NCBI GenBank assembly: GCA_963573305.1
Contig: OY754338.1
Coordinates: forward strand, 17,978,192-18,042,191
Length of the DNA: 64,000 nt
Reading direction: 5' to 3'
DNA from: Pyrrhosoma nymphula
Lineage: Eukaryota > Arthropoda > Insecta > Odonata > Coenagrionidae
Shown here: piece after piece, positions 11,749 through 24,875 of the stretch
How positions within the stretch are numbered: position 1 is the first letter of the stretch
How the letters are laid out: each line of letters begins with the position of its first letter
The notes under the pieces: generated by a model
Database searches by the model: none
Told to the model about the DNA's origin: nothing
What the model saw: the letters and a program-made list of their open reading frames with translations, nothing else
Made by a program: the position numbers and the translations under genes

Positions 11749-14700
11749 TTAAGTCCAACACATTTCAAGTAAAACATTATATGGAATGTAAAAATTAATA
11801 TTAGAGAAATTCTTCCAGTTTCAATGTAGGTACAATTTATTAAAATCAAAGACATGAAAGTGGTACATTTCCAAAGAGACCATTGTTGTTTTTAACCTGT
11901 TTAAGGCAAAGGTGAAAAGAATGGTGATTGAAGGGCTGATGCCAATGCCATTAAGAAAACATTGCCACTAAGAGGAAACATTAATAGTTTCGCGATGGAA
12001 GAACCTCAGGCCATAATGGATTTCGTACTGCATCGATTTTGACATCATGTAAGTTAGATTTGTTAAACTATTCGTTCTTAAGTTCTGATTCTGAAGTTCT
12101 AATGATCTCTAGACTCAATCATTTCCCTACGGCGATATAACTCAAAGTATTAACTGTTGATATTCCTTCAAATTTTTGAGCACATAAAACAGTAATTTCT
12201 ACGACAAAACACGATTGGGAATAAAGCTAATTAAACTGAACTACAGGAGAACCCTACGATAATACGAAACTAAAGAAATACAGCCCGCTCTCTTTTTTGA
12301 TTCCGAGAGGTCTAAGAGTCCACTACAAAATATACAAAAAATCGATCAAATCCAAGTCAACAGTATCTACTCTGGTAGCAACTGATTAGAATATTAATAA
12401 GCGTGGATTAGAGTTATAATTCACTTGAGTTTTTCTTACTGCAAGAGGTTATCGTTGGAGATAAATAAATTGAACAAAGATTGCATAAGACAAGCAGAAA
12501 GGACACATCTTATATTTAGAGGACACTTATGGCCTGCAACGATTAGAAAATTTCTAAAAGTCCCGAAAAGTAATTAAAAAACGTGTACAATTATCTGAAC
12601 ATGATGGCAAGAAATAACGAAAACACATATGTGGCTGTGATTTCAAAATAAATGAAATCCTAATCATGCTATTTTGAAATGTAATGATGAATTTTAAATC
12701 TATCAGAACAAATACTAAGTCAATATAAAAAAAATAAATCTCTAGGGCATGAACTTAAATATACCAAATGCTAGAATGTTCTCATATATATTAATCAAGG
12801 TTATTGCTCTTCGCCATTTACGAAGCTGAACTTTTTACGCGGGAAAACATAATCTGCGTTGCCATGCAATAGTACTCTGAGTAAGAGTTTTGAAGACTAG
12901 CAGGAGGGAAAATTATCAATGTCTGTTAAAGGATTTTCCAGAATTTTGCGGTCGTTCCGAAGAAGTGCTTGGTTAGAAGACAAGACGGGCGGAAAGAGAG
13001 GATTACGTTGCTTCTATAACTGTTTATTCGGGAGAAGTCTGCGGTCTGAGAAGGGGCGATGCCTCCTAAGCCTCACGCCGCGTACTCCAGGGTGGTTGAA
13101 GAGGCCCTGAAGAAGGAAGAGGCAAAACCCAGCCGTTCACTTGCTTACCTACGCACGCCCCTGGCTGCTGCCTCTCTCGGATTACTCGCGGTTCCGCAAA
13201 GTCTATTCAGTCAAGGATTTAAGGAGTTTCTTTCGGGAGAGCATTATGGGCGTAATTCTCGGATTTCTCGATTGTCAGGGAAATGATGTAAACGCCACGT
13301 CTTGAGCGCCTACGGTTTCTAAAATTCGCTTTTACTAAAGTCTCTCTTTACCGAAAAAGAAAACTCATCTTCAATCCTTTCGTTAAGAAAATGAATTATT
13401 GCTGGGATGAAAGATTTTTTTTTCATCATAAACCAACGCAAGGGTATTTTATTTAAAACACATGCGATGAATCAGCAATGTTGTGGGTGTTCGCACCGGT
13501 TGAGCCGACCCTATCTCTAACACTGGTCGGACTTAGGTGATATCCTTTCAAGTTCCTCTACAAAACTCTCCTTTAAGCTTTGTCGAAGCATGTTGTATTT
13601 ATTGCGGAATGGAGTACCCAAGTATGGGCTTTTCATCTAAATATGCAGACACAAAAATAAAATAACAAAAACATTGATGCTGCGTATGGCAATCATAAAT
13701 ACTTCAAATTAAACAGTAAATAAGAAGTAAGGAATGTGAACATCTTAATAGCAGCATCTGCTAATTTGTGCGGTAATTATACGTTCCACCCGAAACAAGA
13801 GTCTTCTTCAAACACCTCAGTTCCACCTATCCGTTTCCAAAAGATCGTTTTTTGACCGAATCCCATCCCTTCTTTACTCCCTCCCCAACAAGTATCCTTC
13901 TCTTGACCACTTCTCACCAAACAACAATTTTTCACTAAAACGCTAACACTTACAACTAGATTCATCCCATGATTAGCCATATGAATGTTATTTACTTAGT
14001 GGTTTTTGTTAATTTACCTTTTGTAATGCATAATTTATCATCATATCATGTTTTAGATGCAGGGCATCGAAACCATGGTCGTAATAAACCTTATCTAGTG
14101 AAAAATTGCAATTTTTGTTATCCATTTACTGAACTTCCACCATATCACGCCTGATACTTCTCTTTTTGTGCATAATTTACTTGTTTTAATTTATTTATTT
14201 TAATATTCCCAACGTATAAGGTTTAGTGGCTGTTTCTGTGGTAAACTTAAATATATAAATAATATAAAAAAAATTAATATAACCAAGGAAAGTCATCCCC
14301 AAAACTACGCTTGAATCATGCTGGACTGAGAATGTGAGCTAAAAGTTGAAACTTAAGCCATTTTATTGTGCTATCTATGGTTGTATTAGAGGCATTCAAT
14401 CATACTTTTGGGCTTCTATGAGCTGCAATTATTTCTTTCCGGGAGCACATTCTTTTGCCATTTTCCCCTAAGTCCACAGGTCCAGTTGGACCTCAGTCTC
14501 ATTTCATTGTAGAATGATAGACAAAGGAAACATGATTTGTGGAACTACGCGGCAAACGCTCATCTCGGACCAAAAGGACCTTTAGTGCTTGCGCCACGCC
14601 CCCCTTCCCATCTCTCCTCCCTCTCTATCTCTCACGAGGGCCGTGACCTCACCTCATGGCGACCCGACAGGAAGCAGACGCTTTCGCTGCGGTTGGGGAT

Positions 14701-15304
14701 TATTGGAGCTGCAAAGTCCCTCTAATTGGCATGCACGAGACCCCCTGGAAAGTTGACCCCCAAATGTTCAGCGGGGCGAACCCTAACCCCCTCCCCCCCT
14801 ACCTCCCCTTGCCGAAACTCCAAACCGGTCACCCTCTTCTGGTGACGCCTATAATTCTCAGGCAGAGTTGTATTTTGATGGCTTTTCACCGGAGACCACA
14901 TGAATCGATGTGGGTACCAACGATTCACAAAAAACGTTTGCAGCCAAATATTCAGGACGGAAAAAAGTGAATTTATTTTCTCTAAAGAAAAGGGACTGTG
15001 ACATAACATAGAGCAGAGGCGATCAATCCGTACGATTGGATATTCTCTTAGGGATTAGGATGCTTTGTAATGTAAACAACCGTCATGTAAGTTTGACCAC
15101 ACTAAAAGTAAAATAATTAAGCATTACTTTCGATGTACCGACCAAATATTTGTCGATGTATACATACATGTCAATGGAGTCAGTATCCCTTGGATATACC
15201 GACGGATTCTTTTAGAGTATGAGAAAATTAAGAGAAAATTAAGTATTCTGAATATAACTTTTATTTTCTGTCGTTTCTTTCAGAATGAATTTGTTTGCTG
15301 TTTC

Positions 15305-15330
15305 CTGAAGAAGCTACAATGTTGAAAAAC
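15305..15330 (+). ncRNA. Possible very degenerate hammerhead-like motif
   Basis: CTGAAGA, AGCTACA..., then GTTGAAAAAC. The stem no longer pairs. Listed only because the order CTGAAGA...GAAAAAC resembles the other copies. Confidence 0.2.
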
Positions 15331-16544
15331 TAGTTGAGGCAATACAAATTTTATTAATTGTAATCGAGAAGTTTTTATTGAAGCTTCAAACATTCTCTAC
15401 ACACAGATAAAAATCTGTTACAAATATTGGGGTGTTGGTTTGAGAATGAATAGTCCTCGGCCAATACCCTGGTATGCCTGTTAAAAATGTTCTTTCCCCC
15501 TCAGTTTTTCTCACTCTGCTATGCCCTTACCACCTTGCTCCCCACCCTCGTCTCAAACGAACACCCCTATTTTTTGGCAAATGTTTCTCTGCATATATAG
15601 AATAGCTGATGCTTCAGAATGAGCCTTATCAAGGTTAATCCTGTCACAGTTTTAAATTAAGTGTGAAAAAGTACAATGATTTAGTATTCAAAATATATAT
15701 CTTTAACTTACACAGAGTCAAGCCCAAAACAAATTTGGAAAACTGTTTCACTCAGCCGTCCCTGTAGCACTAAATGCTGCGTAAAGTTCATATGTAAATC
15801 TATATAAGTGTGTACGTCACCCTCCTTTAAGTTTTCTTCGCACTGCACGTGACAAAAAGATCACATTTCGAAATTTTTATCTTTCAGTCTTTTAAGTATC
15901 ACTGAAAAGCTCAATATAAGTAATTAAAATACAATGAGTGACACATTACTGAGAATAAAATTCAAGAAATTTCGCGTAGATGTAAAGAAAAAGATCTTAT
16001 CTTTAGATTTATAAGAAAAAATCATTATTATTCTTCTGCTATAAGATATATTTTGGTTTCGTCAAACTTAAATTGTTGAAGAGATGCTTTTAGCGTACCG
16101 TGTTAAATAAGTAAATTTCACGCCGTAAATAACTATGCATACTTAGTTATTAATTTAGGTTAATTACTATGAAGTTAATTATTGAAAACATATTTTTTGC
16201 GCCATTGACTTTTATTTTTTCTTATCCTTTAACCTTCATGTAACAGACTCAATTTTAAAATTAAATTTCAATTGAACATCTTTCATGACTTCTGAAAAAC
16301 TTGCTCGAATTATCTATATGGTTTGAAATAGGTAAACCAACTGGTTTAAAAGATTTCGAGCATAAACTAAGACTAGGTGGCATTGCACACTACCATATAC
16401 ACGTTAAATACTGGGTAAGTTGACGAAAATGTTCGTCAAATATGTTCGCTTAGTGTTGACTCTGAATGCTGACTCTGATTTGTCGCATTCAGTGGGATTA
16501 ACTGAAAAGACAGCGAGGGAGGAAGAGAAGTTTGCACTACTTAC

Positions 16545-16689
16545 ATTGAACGTTGAGTCTCCACTTGTCCTCCAGTGCACTCTCCGGAATGTAAGGGTTC
16601 TCCGCTCGGCATGTCAGATACTTTCCGTCGTCATCAATAACTGGCACGAACGTAAGAATGCTCACGCTGTGATTTCCATCCTCCGAAAA
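16545..16689 (-). CDS. Side-family Ig protein, internal exon (second half of the same Ig domain)
   Basis: Exon of 145 bp, phase 0 in and phase 1 out. The acceptor is TTCTGCACTCTTTTCAG and the donor is T|GTAAGT. It encodes FSEDGNHSVSILTFVP, then DDDGKYLTCRAENP, and ends ESALEDKWRLNVQ. The DDxGxYLxCRAxN motif is the F-strand of an Ig domain with its second conserved Cys. The ending 'EDxWxLNV' is typical of Side-type proteins just before the next Ig domain. Joined to the exon at 54504-54655 it gives a full Ig domain of about 100 residues. The next Ig domain, the remaining ectodomain and the membrane segment were not found in bases 1-16544. Confidence 0.9.
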
Positions 16690-17963
16690 CTGAAAAGAGT
16701 GCAGAAAAGTAACCATTACAACGGGTAATCGCAAGAGTTGCAGAGAAAGGCAGTCATATAATGCAGATGGATTGGAAAGGTAATAAAAACGCAATGCCGA
16801 ATGATAGGCAACGATCCAAAAGCCCTACTCAAGAAGTTCCAATTTCCGTTTCTGGTTATTGCCTTCAAATTGATGGATGACTTTGGAAATATTACAAGAG
16901 TAAATGATACTGCACATTGTGTATTCTCCTGAAAGCTCTCTTTACCACGGCCAGTTTACACATATAATTGAAAATAACGACTACAAAAGAAAATTACATA
17001 AAAAAATGGACATAAATTAGTCTGGAATTTTTATATATTCCCACTATTGAGACGTCGTATTTCCTTTCAGGAGTATGCAAGGCAATGCGCAAAGTGAAAT
17101 ATATAGTTTAACAATAAATACTTAATGTTGTATTGAGAAAAGTTTAAGAGAGGCCCTGGTATTAAACTGGAATTCATGAGACATGTATAGAAAACTTCTT
17201 CTTTCATGCAGTAATCTTAGCTAATTCTCACTTTCGCATCTATAAACGCCACCTGTGATTTTTTTTACAATGTGAATATGATTGAAATGGAAAGATATTT
17301 AACGGAAGAAAGTACCAGAAATACTTGGAGACAAACATCGTTTGACGATAAAGTCTTGTATCAAATTATATCTGTAAAAGTATAACTAAAAAAATTGTAA
17401 TAAATAAGTAAATTATTCCATATTTTTGGATGTACGCTGGCGTTCAAAATGTCTTTAATTTCTAAATTAAATAAAACCTAGTGAAAGGAATGTAAGGGTT
17501 ACAGTATAAGGAGTTTGGACTGTTTTTAAAGCAATTAAATTATGATTTTTTTCTAGTAAACCATAAAGGATTCACATCCTCGTTGAAAAACATTTTCTGT
17601 AGTTACTTGAAATAGATACTTCTCCATTACATTAAAGAATGTGTAAATGCGTCTAAATTACTAATGAAAATAATAGGTACGTATTTATTTTAATAGCAAT
17701 CAGAGACTAATTATTGAATATAAGCCAGCTTATCCTGAGAGAACAAAATTGTAAATTTAATGCCAGTACTGATGGTTGCGAGCCTTTGACGTTATTTGGA
17801 TAGGAATATGCGAAAAATTCCTATAGTAAAAGAGATGAAGGAACGAAATCAAACGAAACGAAAAAAGTACTGTAAAAAATTTGCTGGTGAAATAGCAAAC
17901 ACAAGTGTTATTTGTGATAGGTTTGCGGGATTTCTACCGCGTGTGTCCATTGTGTAGACAACA

Positions 17964-17994
17964 GTTTCGCCCAACATGCAGTGGGCTTCTTCAG
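17964..17994 (-). ncRNA. Hammerhead-like motif (sense to the PLE C-terminus)
   Basis: Minus strand: CTGAAGA, A, stem GCCCA / TGGGC with loop CTGCATGT, then GAAAC. Identical to the copy at 18208-18238 because both lie in the arms of an 85-bp perfect inverted repeat. Confidence 0.6.
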
Positions 17995-18043
17995 GTCCAA
18001 AGTGTGTTATGCAGATTTTGACCGTCTATTTATACACTGCCTT

Positions 18044-18207
18044 TTAATCTTTGATACGTTCTAATTGGTCTTTATATCGAGCGTTGTCATTGGCTGATTT
18101 TTGGAAGAAGCGCTTCCAAGTGTTAGAGAGCGTGTAACTTTCCTCTTTATTGAAGTTTTGTTTTTTCTTTGTTGTCTCAATGGCCTCGCGAATTAGTCTC
18201 TTCGGAG
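18044..18207 (-). pseudogene. C-terminal end of a PLE protein
   Basis: Frame reads PKRLIREAIETTKKKQNFNK, then EESYTLSNTWKRFFQK. 'IREAIEI.K....NFNRE.GY.LS..W' is the usual end of Penelope-like GIY-YIG proteins. It lies on the minus strand between two inverted copies of the hammerhead-like arm, the downstream one in sense orientation, as in a PLE whose 3' end was copied in reverse at its 5' side. Confidence 0.7.
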
Positions 18208-18238
18208 CTGAAGAAGCCCACTGCATGTTGGGCGAAAC
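18208..18238 (+). ncRNA. Hammerhead-like motif (inverted copy)
   Basis: CTGAAGA (18208-18214), A, GCCCA / TGGGC, then GAAAC (18234-18238). It is the opposite arm of the palindrome. Confidence 0.6.
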
Positions 18239-18292
18239 TGTTGTCTACACAATGGACACACGCGGTAGAAATCCCGCAAACCTATCACAAAT

Positions 18293-20950
18293 TAATCACC
18301 GCGAAAACCTTAACAAGGAACAAGTGCTATTCGTACAAAGTGCTTGAAAACTATTTAGCTTCCATTGAATCTCAATGAGATAATCGGCCATACTATTATT
18401 GATCCATATATTTTTCTTGAATAAAATTTAATATTCCTCAAACGATACGATACAAACGATATTTAAGAAGTAACTTTTTTCGTGACACTTTCGACTTATG
18501 CGCGGTATCAAAATATCTGGTTATGACATTTTTTACGGCTAGTGTTGCGATCACACTAAATTACCTAAAGTTAAACCGTGGATTTAGTCGTAAATTAGCA
18601 CGAAACCATGCCTTGAGCTACCAGCCATAACCTAGTCAAAAACTGAGCACCTTCATCAGCAGTGTAAATTCAGAGCACAAATGCATTAGAAAATGGCTGG
18701 TCATGCAATGGATATCAACATTTTAGTTAATTTAACATCTTATGGTACTGTAACGTATAAAACCAATAAATCACCTGACAATATTTTTGATATAGGTTTG
18801 AAAAGAAAATCTAAATTTCATTAGTAGGATCTTTGACCTGTAGAATATATATGGCATACTTAATAATAGCATGAAATAATTTCCATTTAATGTCTAAATT
18901 TATACTTCAAAGAATGTAGTTAAAATGATAATTGTATCAAATCATTTGCGGTTTTTAACCAATGTATAAGCTTAAGGGAAACTGAATTCTTAAAGCCTGA
19001 TGCGATTGATGCATCGGTGATCAATTTTAATTTACCATCAACAAAGAATAACAATGGCAGTGCATGCACCAATCACAAAATAATCGAAATAAGATAATGA
19101 CATTTTCCTAACAATTAGAGGAGTGGATCTAACTACAAACATGCATGAATGAGTTAGAACATGACGAATAAACGAGTGGCAACCAATAAATCTCTATCAG
19201 TAGGTAGGTATCTACGATGAACCATAAAATTACAAGAATTTCTTATTAAGAATATCTCGATGAATACCCGTGAAATGATCTAAAATTTCCAAATATCCCT
19301 GGTCATAACGAAAGCCGGAGATTATTTACATCCAACCAATATGTTTTTTTTCCTCCTCTGGGAATACTACAGGGAAAACTGTCTTTTATTACCCATTAAT
19401 TATGACAAACGTCGCTAATTGAAATTCCTATAAAAATAATCCCCTCGTTCAGGCATTCCGCGACCCTTTTCACGGATTCCACCCTACCCGACCCCCCATT
19501 CACCCCCTCCCCACCGGAGGTCTTTAATTCCGGGCCCCTGGAAAAAATATTTCCTTCCCTACTCCATGCACAACCGCAAACGCAAACCTCCCTCTCCCCC
19601 TTTATCCCTATGCCATTCCCCGCTACTTCAAACCTCCATAAAACTGCTTTGCGAAGGGTGAGGTCCAATATCGACCCTCGATGCAAGAACATCGACAGAT
19701 CGATGGAAAGAAGGGCCAGTACATAATCAACGTGTATAGTGCGGAGCCTCACTCTCGCAGTTATAGAGCATGCAGTTCATTATCTCGCCGTATTGATGAC
19801 CGCTGGTTGCTTCATGGACTACTTTGGTTGAGATCACGCCATTGCCATTTGACATATAGGTATATTATTGCAGAACTCTATAAATAATATCCGTCGTAAT
19901 TTTGAAATCATTGCAATCGTTCATCAATAAAGTTACGGCTAAAGCACTTAAGTACCTAGTTAATGTTTGCATAACTCTTAGTTCGCAATAATTATTCTTA
20001 TTCCTGTTCCTTAATTTTACCTTATCGTCTCGGCGACTAAAAAACACGGAAAATATCGATGTTTCAGCAACATCTTCCAAATTTTCACGTAATCCATACT
20101 ATAATGGACCTAATGCAGTTAAAATCCAATAAAATGACCGTATCTGTTTCAGTTATCATCTGTTTCGGAATTTTTCATGATCATTTATGGAATTATACAC
20201 ATGCGTACAGAACCATCCTAATTTTTCAAAATAAAATATCTTTCAAGTTGCAATATAATGATTACCACTTCATTTAACATCACAGATCTCTCCGAATCTG
20301 TCTCTACGAGTGCTCAAAAATAGTCTAATCGATAATAATGATATCGATTTGGCGATACATCGTCATATCGACTTCCATCCTTTTCTCACCACTCCTAAAA
20401 ACCTCATCGCCCAGGTCCCAAATCCTCTTCCCCACCAGCCGATAAAGAGATAAATTAGGCTCATGCCGGCTCTTTTGGAAAGCCTGGACCACCGAATAAC
20501 CCCCCACACTCCACCCCCTAAAGCGGTAACCCTTGCGCCAATTTCGCTGATTCGAGGGTTCGAAGAGTCCCCATACTCCAAGGGGTCATCCACCCCCTGT
20601 CCCCGCCCACACCGAAAACCCTGATGATCCCTTGCCCCACCCCTGCAGACGAGGAATTCCGTTCAATCATTCCCTGATCTGATGCATGTAGACGGAATTC
20701 GCCAATGAAGTTTGCCCTATCACACTTCTGCGACTCAAAAAAAGGTACTCCTAGAATAATATTGCATAAATAACTGAAACATTCAAATTTTATACAGTAA
20801 CTAAGTATTTCACCAATTCTCGAATCTTCCATTTTCACATGAATAATACAAATTTTAGCTAAGTACACTGTCCTCATTAAAAAATGCAAAGCATTATGAT
20901 TCTGGTCACAGAGTGTTACAGGGTGTAAGTCGCAATTATTAAGCTGAAAT
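18293..20950. other. Intronic stretch with nothing recognised
   Basis: AT-rich, with a C-rich segment at 19440-19680 and no coding or repeat signal I can name. Confidence 0.5.
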
Positions 20951-20956
20951 TAGATC

Positions 20957-20984
20957 TTGATAATGACTGCTGATCAGTCGAAAC
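20957..20984 (+). ncRNA. Hammerhead-like motif of a PLE remnant
   Basis: TTGATAA, T, perfect stem GACTG / CAGTC with loop CTGAT, then GAAAC (20980-20984), followed by CTAGGTCGGAAATAAA as in PLE tails. No coding sequence is seen nearby. Confidence 0.5.
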
Positions 20985-21269
20985 CTAGGTCGGAAATAAA
21001 CGTTTCAGTGATTGTGGTACTGTTATTTTTTTCGTCACGTCTGTAACGACGTTCCACTAAGTTACGCCTTCATCTGTTAGGCTGAAATTAGGTTGACTCA
21101 ATGAGAATATTCTCCTTATATTTCAGGTAGGTTCAGAACATGAAAAATATAAAAGGGTGATTATATTACCATATGATAACCTATGATAATATTAATTTCT
21201 AAATATGACTTCATTTACATATATATTCTTATATCTTGTAATATCTTTTAGTCTACAAGCCAACATGTA

Positions 21270-21460
21270 GCTCGAAGAGTTATAATATAATATATTCTTG
21301 TTATATTATAATAATTCCTATATTATAATGTATTATATTATATTGCATATATTAAATAATGTCTCATGAACTACAGTATATGTAGTTATACATGTTATGA
21401 GATTATATTATCTTTAATTAAAGTATAATATAATGCATTATCTCATGCATAGTTTATTAT
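21270..21460. repeat. AT-rich imperfect palindromic region
   Basis: Runs of TATAATATAATATATT and their complements, with small inverted repeats such as ATGTATTATATTATATTGCA. No unit length stands out. Confidence 0.6.
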
Positions 21461-24420
21461 TTGTCTGAATCAATTATGTACCAATTCATCCACAGTCTTT
21501 AGCCAAATAAAGGTTTGATAGCTGTATGTAAAGCCCAACGGGGTTAAATCCTGTGTTTTCCTTAAGCTATGCTACGACATAGCTTAGATTTCACTTGACG
21601 CGCCCACTTACCTTTACACGATTCGAAAAAAGGGCATACGGTCAGTATATCAAGGCTTTACCTACTATGCTACCATGTCGCAAAAAAATGATTTGATAAT
21701 AAAAAATCTTCACTTTCTCGGAACTTAAACTTAAAACATGTCTTCATGCGTGAGAAATACCAGGGGTAGCAAAAGTACCACAGCTGCTTTTCGGAGATTC
21801 AACGGCACAGTCAAATAGAGGGCTTTGATGGGGGTGTATGCGTTTCGTGGGGATGAGGACAGGAGGGTTATTTTTTAAAACGAGGGGTGGCGGGCGATAG
21901 GGAGTTTATGGAGAGGAGGAGGAGGGGTGAGAAGGGGGTGGAAAGAGGAACAGTTAACGATGCGCCACAAAATTCCAGCAGCCCGGAAAATTGGCATTTT
22001 CATGAGTAACGTCGAGCAATATAATAAAAAAAGAAGAGAAAATCCGGGCATAATTTATGTACGAAAGTGGTAAAACGAAATCATTTGAGTGTTCTCCCTT
22101 CCTCCCTTAAACCCAAAAAACTCTCTTTCATGTCGCTGAAAAACTGCTCTAGATTCCCAGGGTTGAACTTTTTTTCGACTGACTGGATCCCACGAGGGAC
22201 TTTAAATAAAAGAAATATGGTCACCGGCTGAAAAATGGCCAAGCACGCGCATTCCGTTTCGCAATTGTTTTTCAGCAGCGGAAGGCGCACCGAAGCACAC
22301 GCGAGAGAACATAAACTATGTGATCATGTACGGACGGCTGTATAACACACTAATTAATATACACGGGAATTGTGTTTTTATTAACGGATTAATTCTGGAC
22401 CCGCAACTCTGCTTGCGATATAGTTTATGTGCTAAAAAACGAAAGTTTTCAACTTTGAACGACACTTCATTTAAGAAACTCTTCCCTTGCATGCATGAAA
22501 ATTAAATACTTCACCATGGCGAACAAGGTTTGAAGTAATCATACCGTAATTTCTCAATGAATGGGATAAGAAACTCCAATCATACTCCAATTCGCGTGAT
22601 ATGTCAGACTAGAGACATGCTTTGCACAACAGACTACCGATAGAAGGAAACATTTTAACTGTAAAATGTTTACGACTCTTATTAACCACTGGCATATTAT
22701 TTTTCTATTCACACAAGGCTAACAAATAAAATGGGATTACTCAATATTTATTTTTATATTAATTACTTGGTAGCATTTATTATTAATCATGGGAGAATTT
22801 ACATGACCGTCAGTGGATTTTAAGTTAAAAAATTAGTACTTAATAAAAAACATGTTTAAACAGTGAGACGCCCTTGTATTGGTGTAAATAATCAAATAAG
22901 TAATTTGTTAAAGTATTGTCGAGTTATCTAATCTCAAAAGTTTTTAACGCAGTACGTAATCGTCAAACCTCCGCTGGGCGTAAATACGAATGAACATCAG
23001 CAACATCCTAGCAGCACGACGTTATTCATGATTGGAATAAAGTGAGCGAAACAACTAACTATATGAAATAGTAAGCATCCCGCGTAGTACATACTTATGC
23101 AGAGAAAATTAATTTTGTCTCCAGTATTAAATTTGGTATAAATGCCGACCATTACGCAGACAAGTTCAGGTAACCATTCATATCGATAAGAAAATTCACA
23201 GATCAAATCCCAAATTAAAATAAAAAAACGCTACTATATTGCAGTGCAGGCTCATATACTTCCGTAAAAAAATAAATAATAATTATCTAACATTTGAGAA
23301 ACTGGTTAATGGCTACTTATTACCTGAGTTTATAAGAAAACATGTAGTTCAAATTTTCATCGCAGTTGCCTAATTTTCGGAATAAAATTCCATATATCTA
23401 TTAGATATATACACCATCACAAGCTCTTAAGGTCAAAAATCAACGGCCTCTGAAACTTGTGGAAATCATTTTCAGGAGAGAAAAATGGAAATCTCTTCTT
23501 AAATCCAAAAGGATTACCCAGACCCCGTTACATAATATAAAGCCGTTACCGATGCTGATAAGCATTGAAAATATCAGTCATAAATAAAGGTCGAAGGTTA
23601 AATACATGGATGAATTTTAAGCTCTATCGGAGAGGGGACATATTCTGGGTTCCCGTAAAAATTTCTAGAGCTTAATCACGCGATTTGAATTGATGTTATT
23701 AGTGATTAGGATGCTCGCGGACAATTTAAATAAATTAATTTCATACTTTTGAGTCCTTTGCCACGCTTTACTCTTTGCAAGCAACTCACTGACAATATGT
23801 GGTTGCTGAATTATTCCGAAGAGATGTTGAGGGGAGGAGACCTCTCCAGCATTTCCATTAAGCAAATTTGAGGATTCTCGTTCGCTCACCCGACCACAGA
23901 CGTCGCAAGAATACGTAAATAAGGACTTCTCCCATATTGTATTTTCGTCGCTTTCATTTTAATTGCCGCCCAAGGGGATGGATACATGGGCAGAGGGGGT
24001 CAAAGGTTTGTACAGACAGTCACACAAAGGATAAATAGCACGAAAACGAAGATGTTATGCTTTCCCGGGCGGCAAACGTGCGAACAGATATAATGGGTTT
24101 TAACTGCAACTGTTTTCAAAATGCATATGAATCCGAGCTGAAATTTCCAGAATAAATAAGAAAAGAGTTCCAAGTGGGAGAATTCTGCTGTGTTTATAAT
24201 GAAAATCTATTTTCGCAAAAGTATAAACTAGAGCTAGATAGAAAAGAAGATAAACTGTAAATTTTACAGACATCATCAGGTCAGGACCTAATGACGTCGA
24301 GAAAAGGACAAAACCATTCGTGTAGCAAATATTCTTTGTAAAATTTATTAAGTTTTCCTTTGCAATACTCCATGAACTTTCACCAAGTATAGCCTAAAAA
24401 ATAACTCCATGCAAGTATTT
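21460..24420. other. Intronic stretch with nothing recognised
   Basis: A G-rich segment at 21820-21950 and otherwise AT-rich DNA. A small hairpin (CTGTAAATTTTACAG) at 24256-24270 precedes TCATCAGG, possibly another worn ribozyme-like piece. Confidence 0.45.
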
Positions 24421-24549
24421 TAATTGTATACGTTTGTTATTGAGGGTTGGTCAATGTTTTAAAATTCTAAACATCCTTTGGCCAACGTTTAGCTATTTTG
24501 AAGGAAAAGGACTGGCAATTTTCCACAAGAATATAGTTTTAATCGACCC

Positions 24550-24575
24550 GTTTCGGTGTACAACACCATCATCAG
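24550..24575 (-). ncRNA. Hammerhead-like motif, left inner arm
   Basis: Minus strand: CTGATGA, T, stem GGTGT / ACACC with loop TGT, then GAAAC. The core is complete. The matching right arm (24595-24620) is changed to ACACGGAAAAC and has lost the closing pair. Confidence 0.6.
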
Positions 24576-24846
24576 GTCAAACCTGACCCTTCACCTGATG
24601 ATGGTGTTGTACACGGAAAACGGTCGATTAAAACTATATTCTTGTGGAAAATTGCCAGTCCTTTTCCTTCATGATGTTTTTCCACAAAATCAAGCCTGAA
24701 ACAACAACTTTTGTTTCGCTATTTGTGAGTATACACTAACTTATATTTATATATACATATTCATATTTAATTTATGAGTTTACATTTATTTATAATAATA
24801 TATTTATGGCTATATTAAATGTTTTCCTTACATTGTTGTTACAGCC

Positions 24847-24875
24847 CTGATGAATCTAATACTAAATAGTGAAAC
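24847..24875 (+). ncRNA. Hammerhead-like motif, outer right arm
   Basis: CTGATGA (24847-24853), then a short stem ACTA / TAGT, then GAAAC at 24871-24875 and GTTGG. The stem is weaker than in the other copies. Confidence 0.4.

Larger units (their letters stand above)
1..16544. other. Region downstream of the last recognised Side exon; no further exon found
   Basis: Probably another large intron or 3' flank of the minus-strand gene. I looked for Ig-like Cys/Trp motifs on the minus strand and found none. Recognisable items are a piggyBac relic, SINE heads, a TTAA-flanked MITE, (TA)n tracts and small tandem repeats. Stretches 1-890, 6510-11020 and 11760-15290 show nothing I can name, apart from GC-rich or C-rich islands near 6750-7000, 13000-13270 and 14560-14840 with no convincing coding signal. 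Confidence 0.5.
17910..18292. repeat. Palindrome: 85-bp perfect inverted repeat around a PLE 3' fragment
   Basis: Arms 17910-17994 and 18208-18292 are exact reverse complements by eye. The 213-bp spacer holds the PLE C-terminal coding. Truncated PLE copies with an inverted piece at the 5' flank are known in this family. Confidence 0.85.

Noticed and set aside
18651..18680. CTGATGAAGGTG on the minus strand near 18650 as another ribozyme core
   Set aside because: No GAAA follows at a suitable distance and no stem II pairs.
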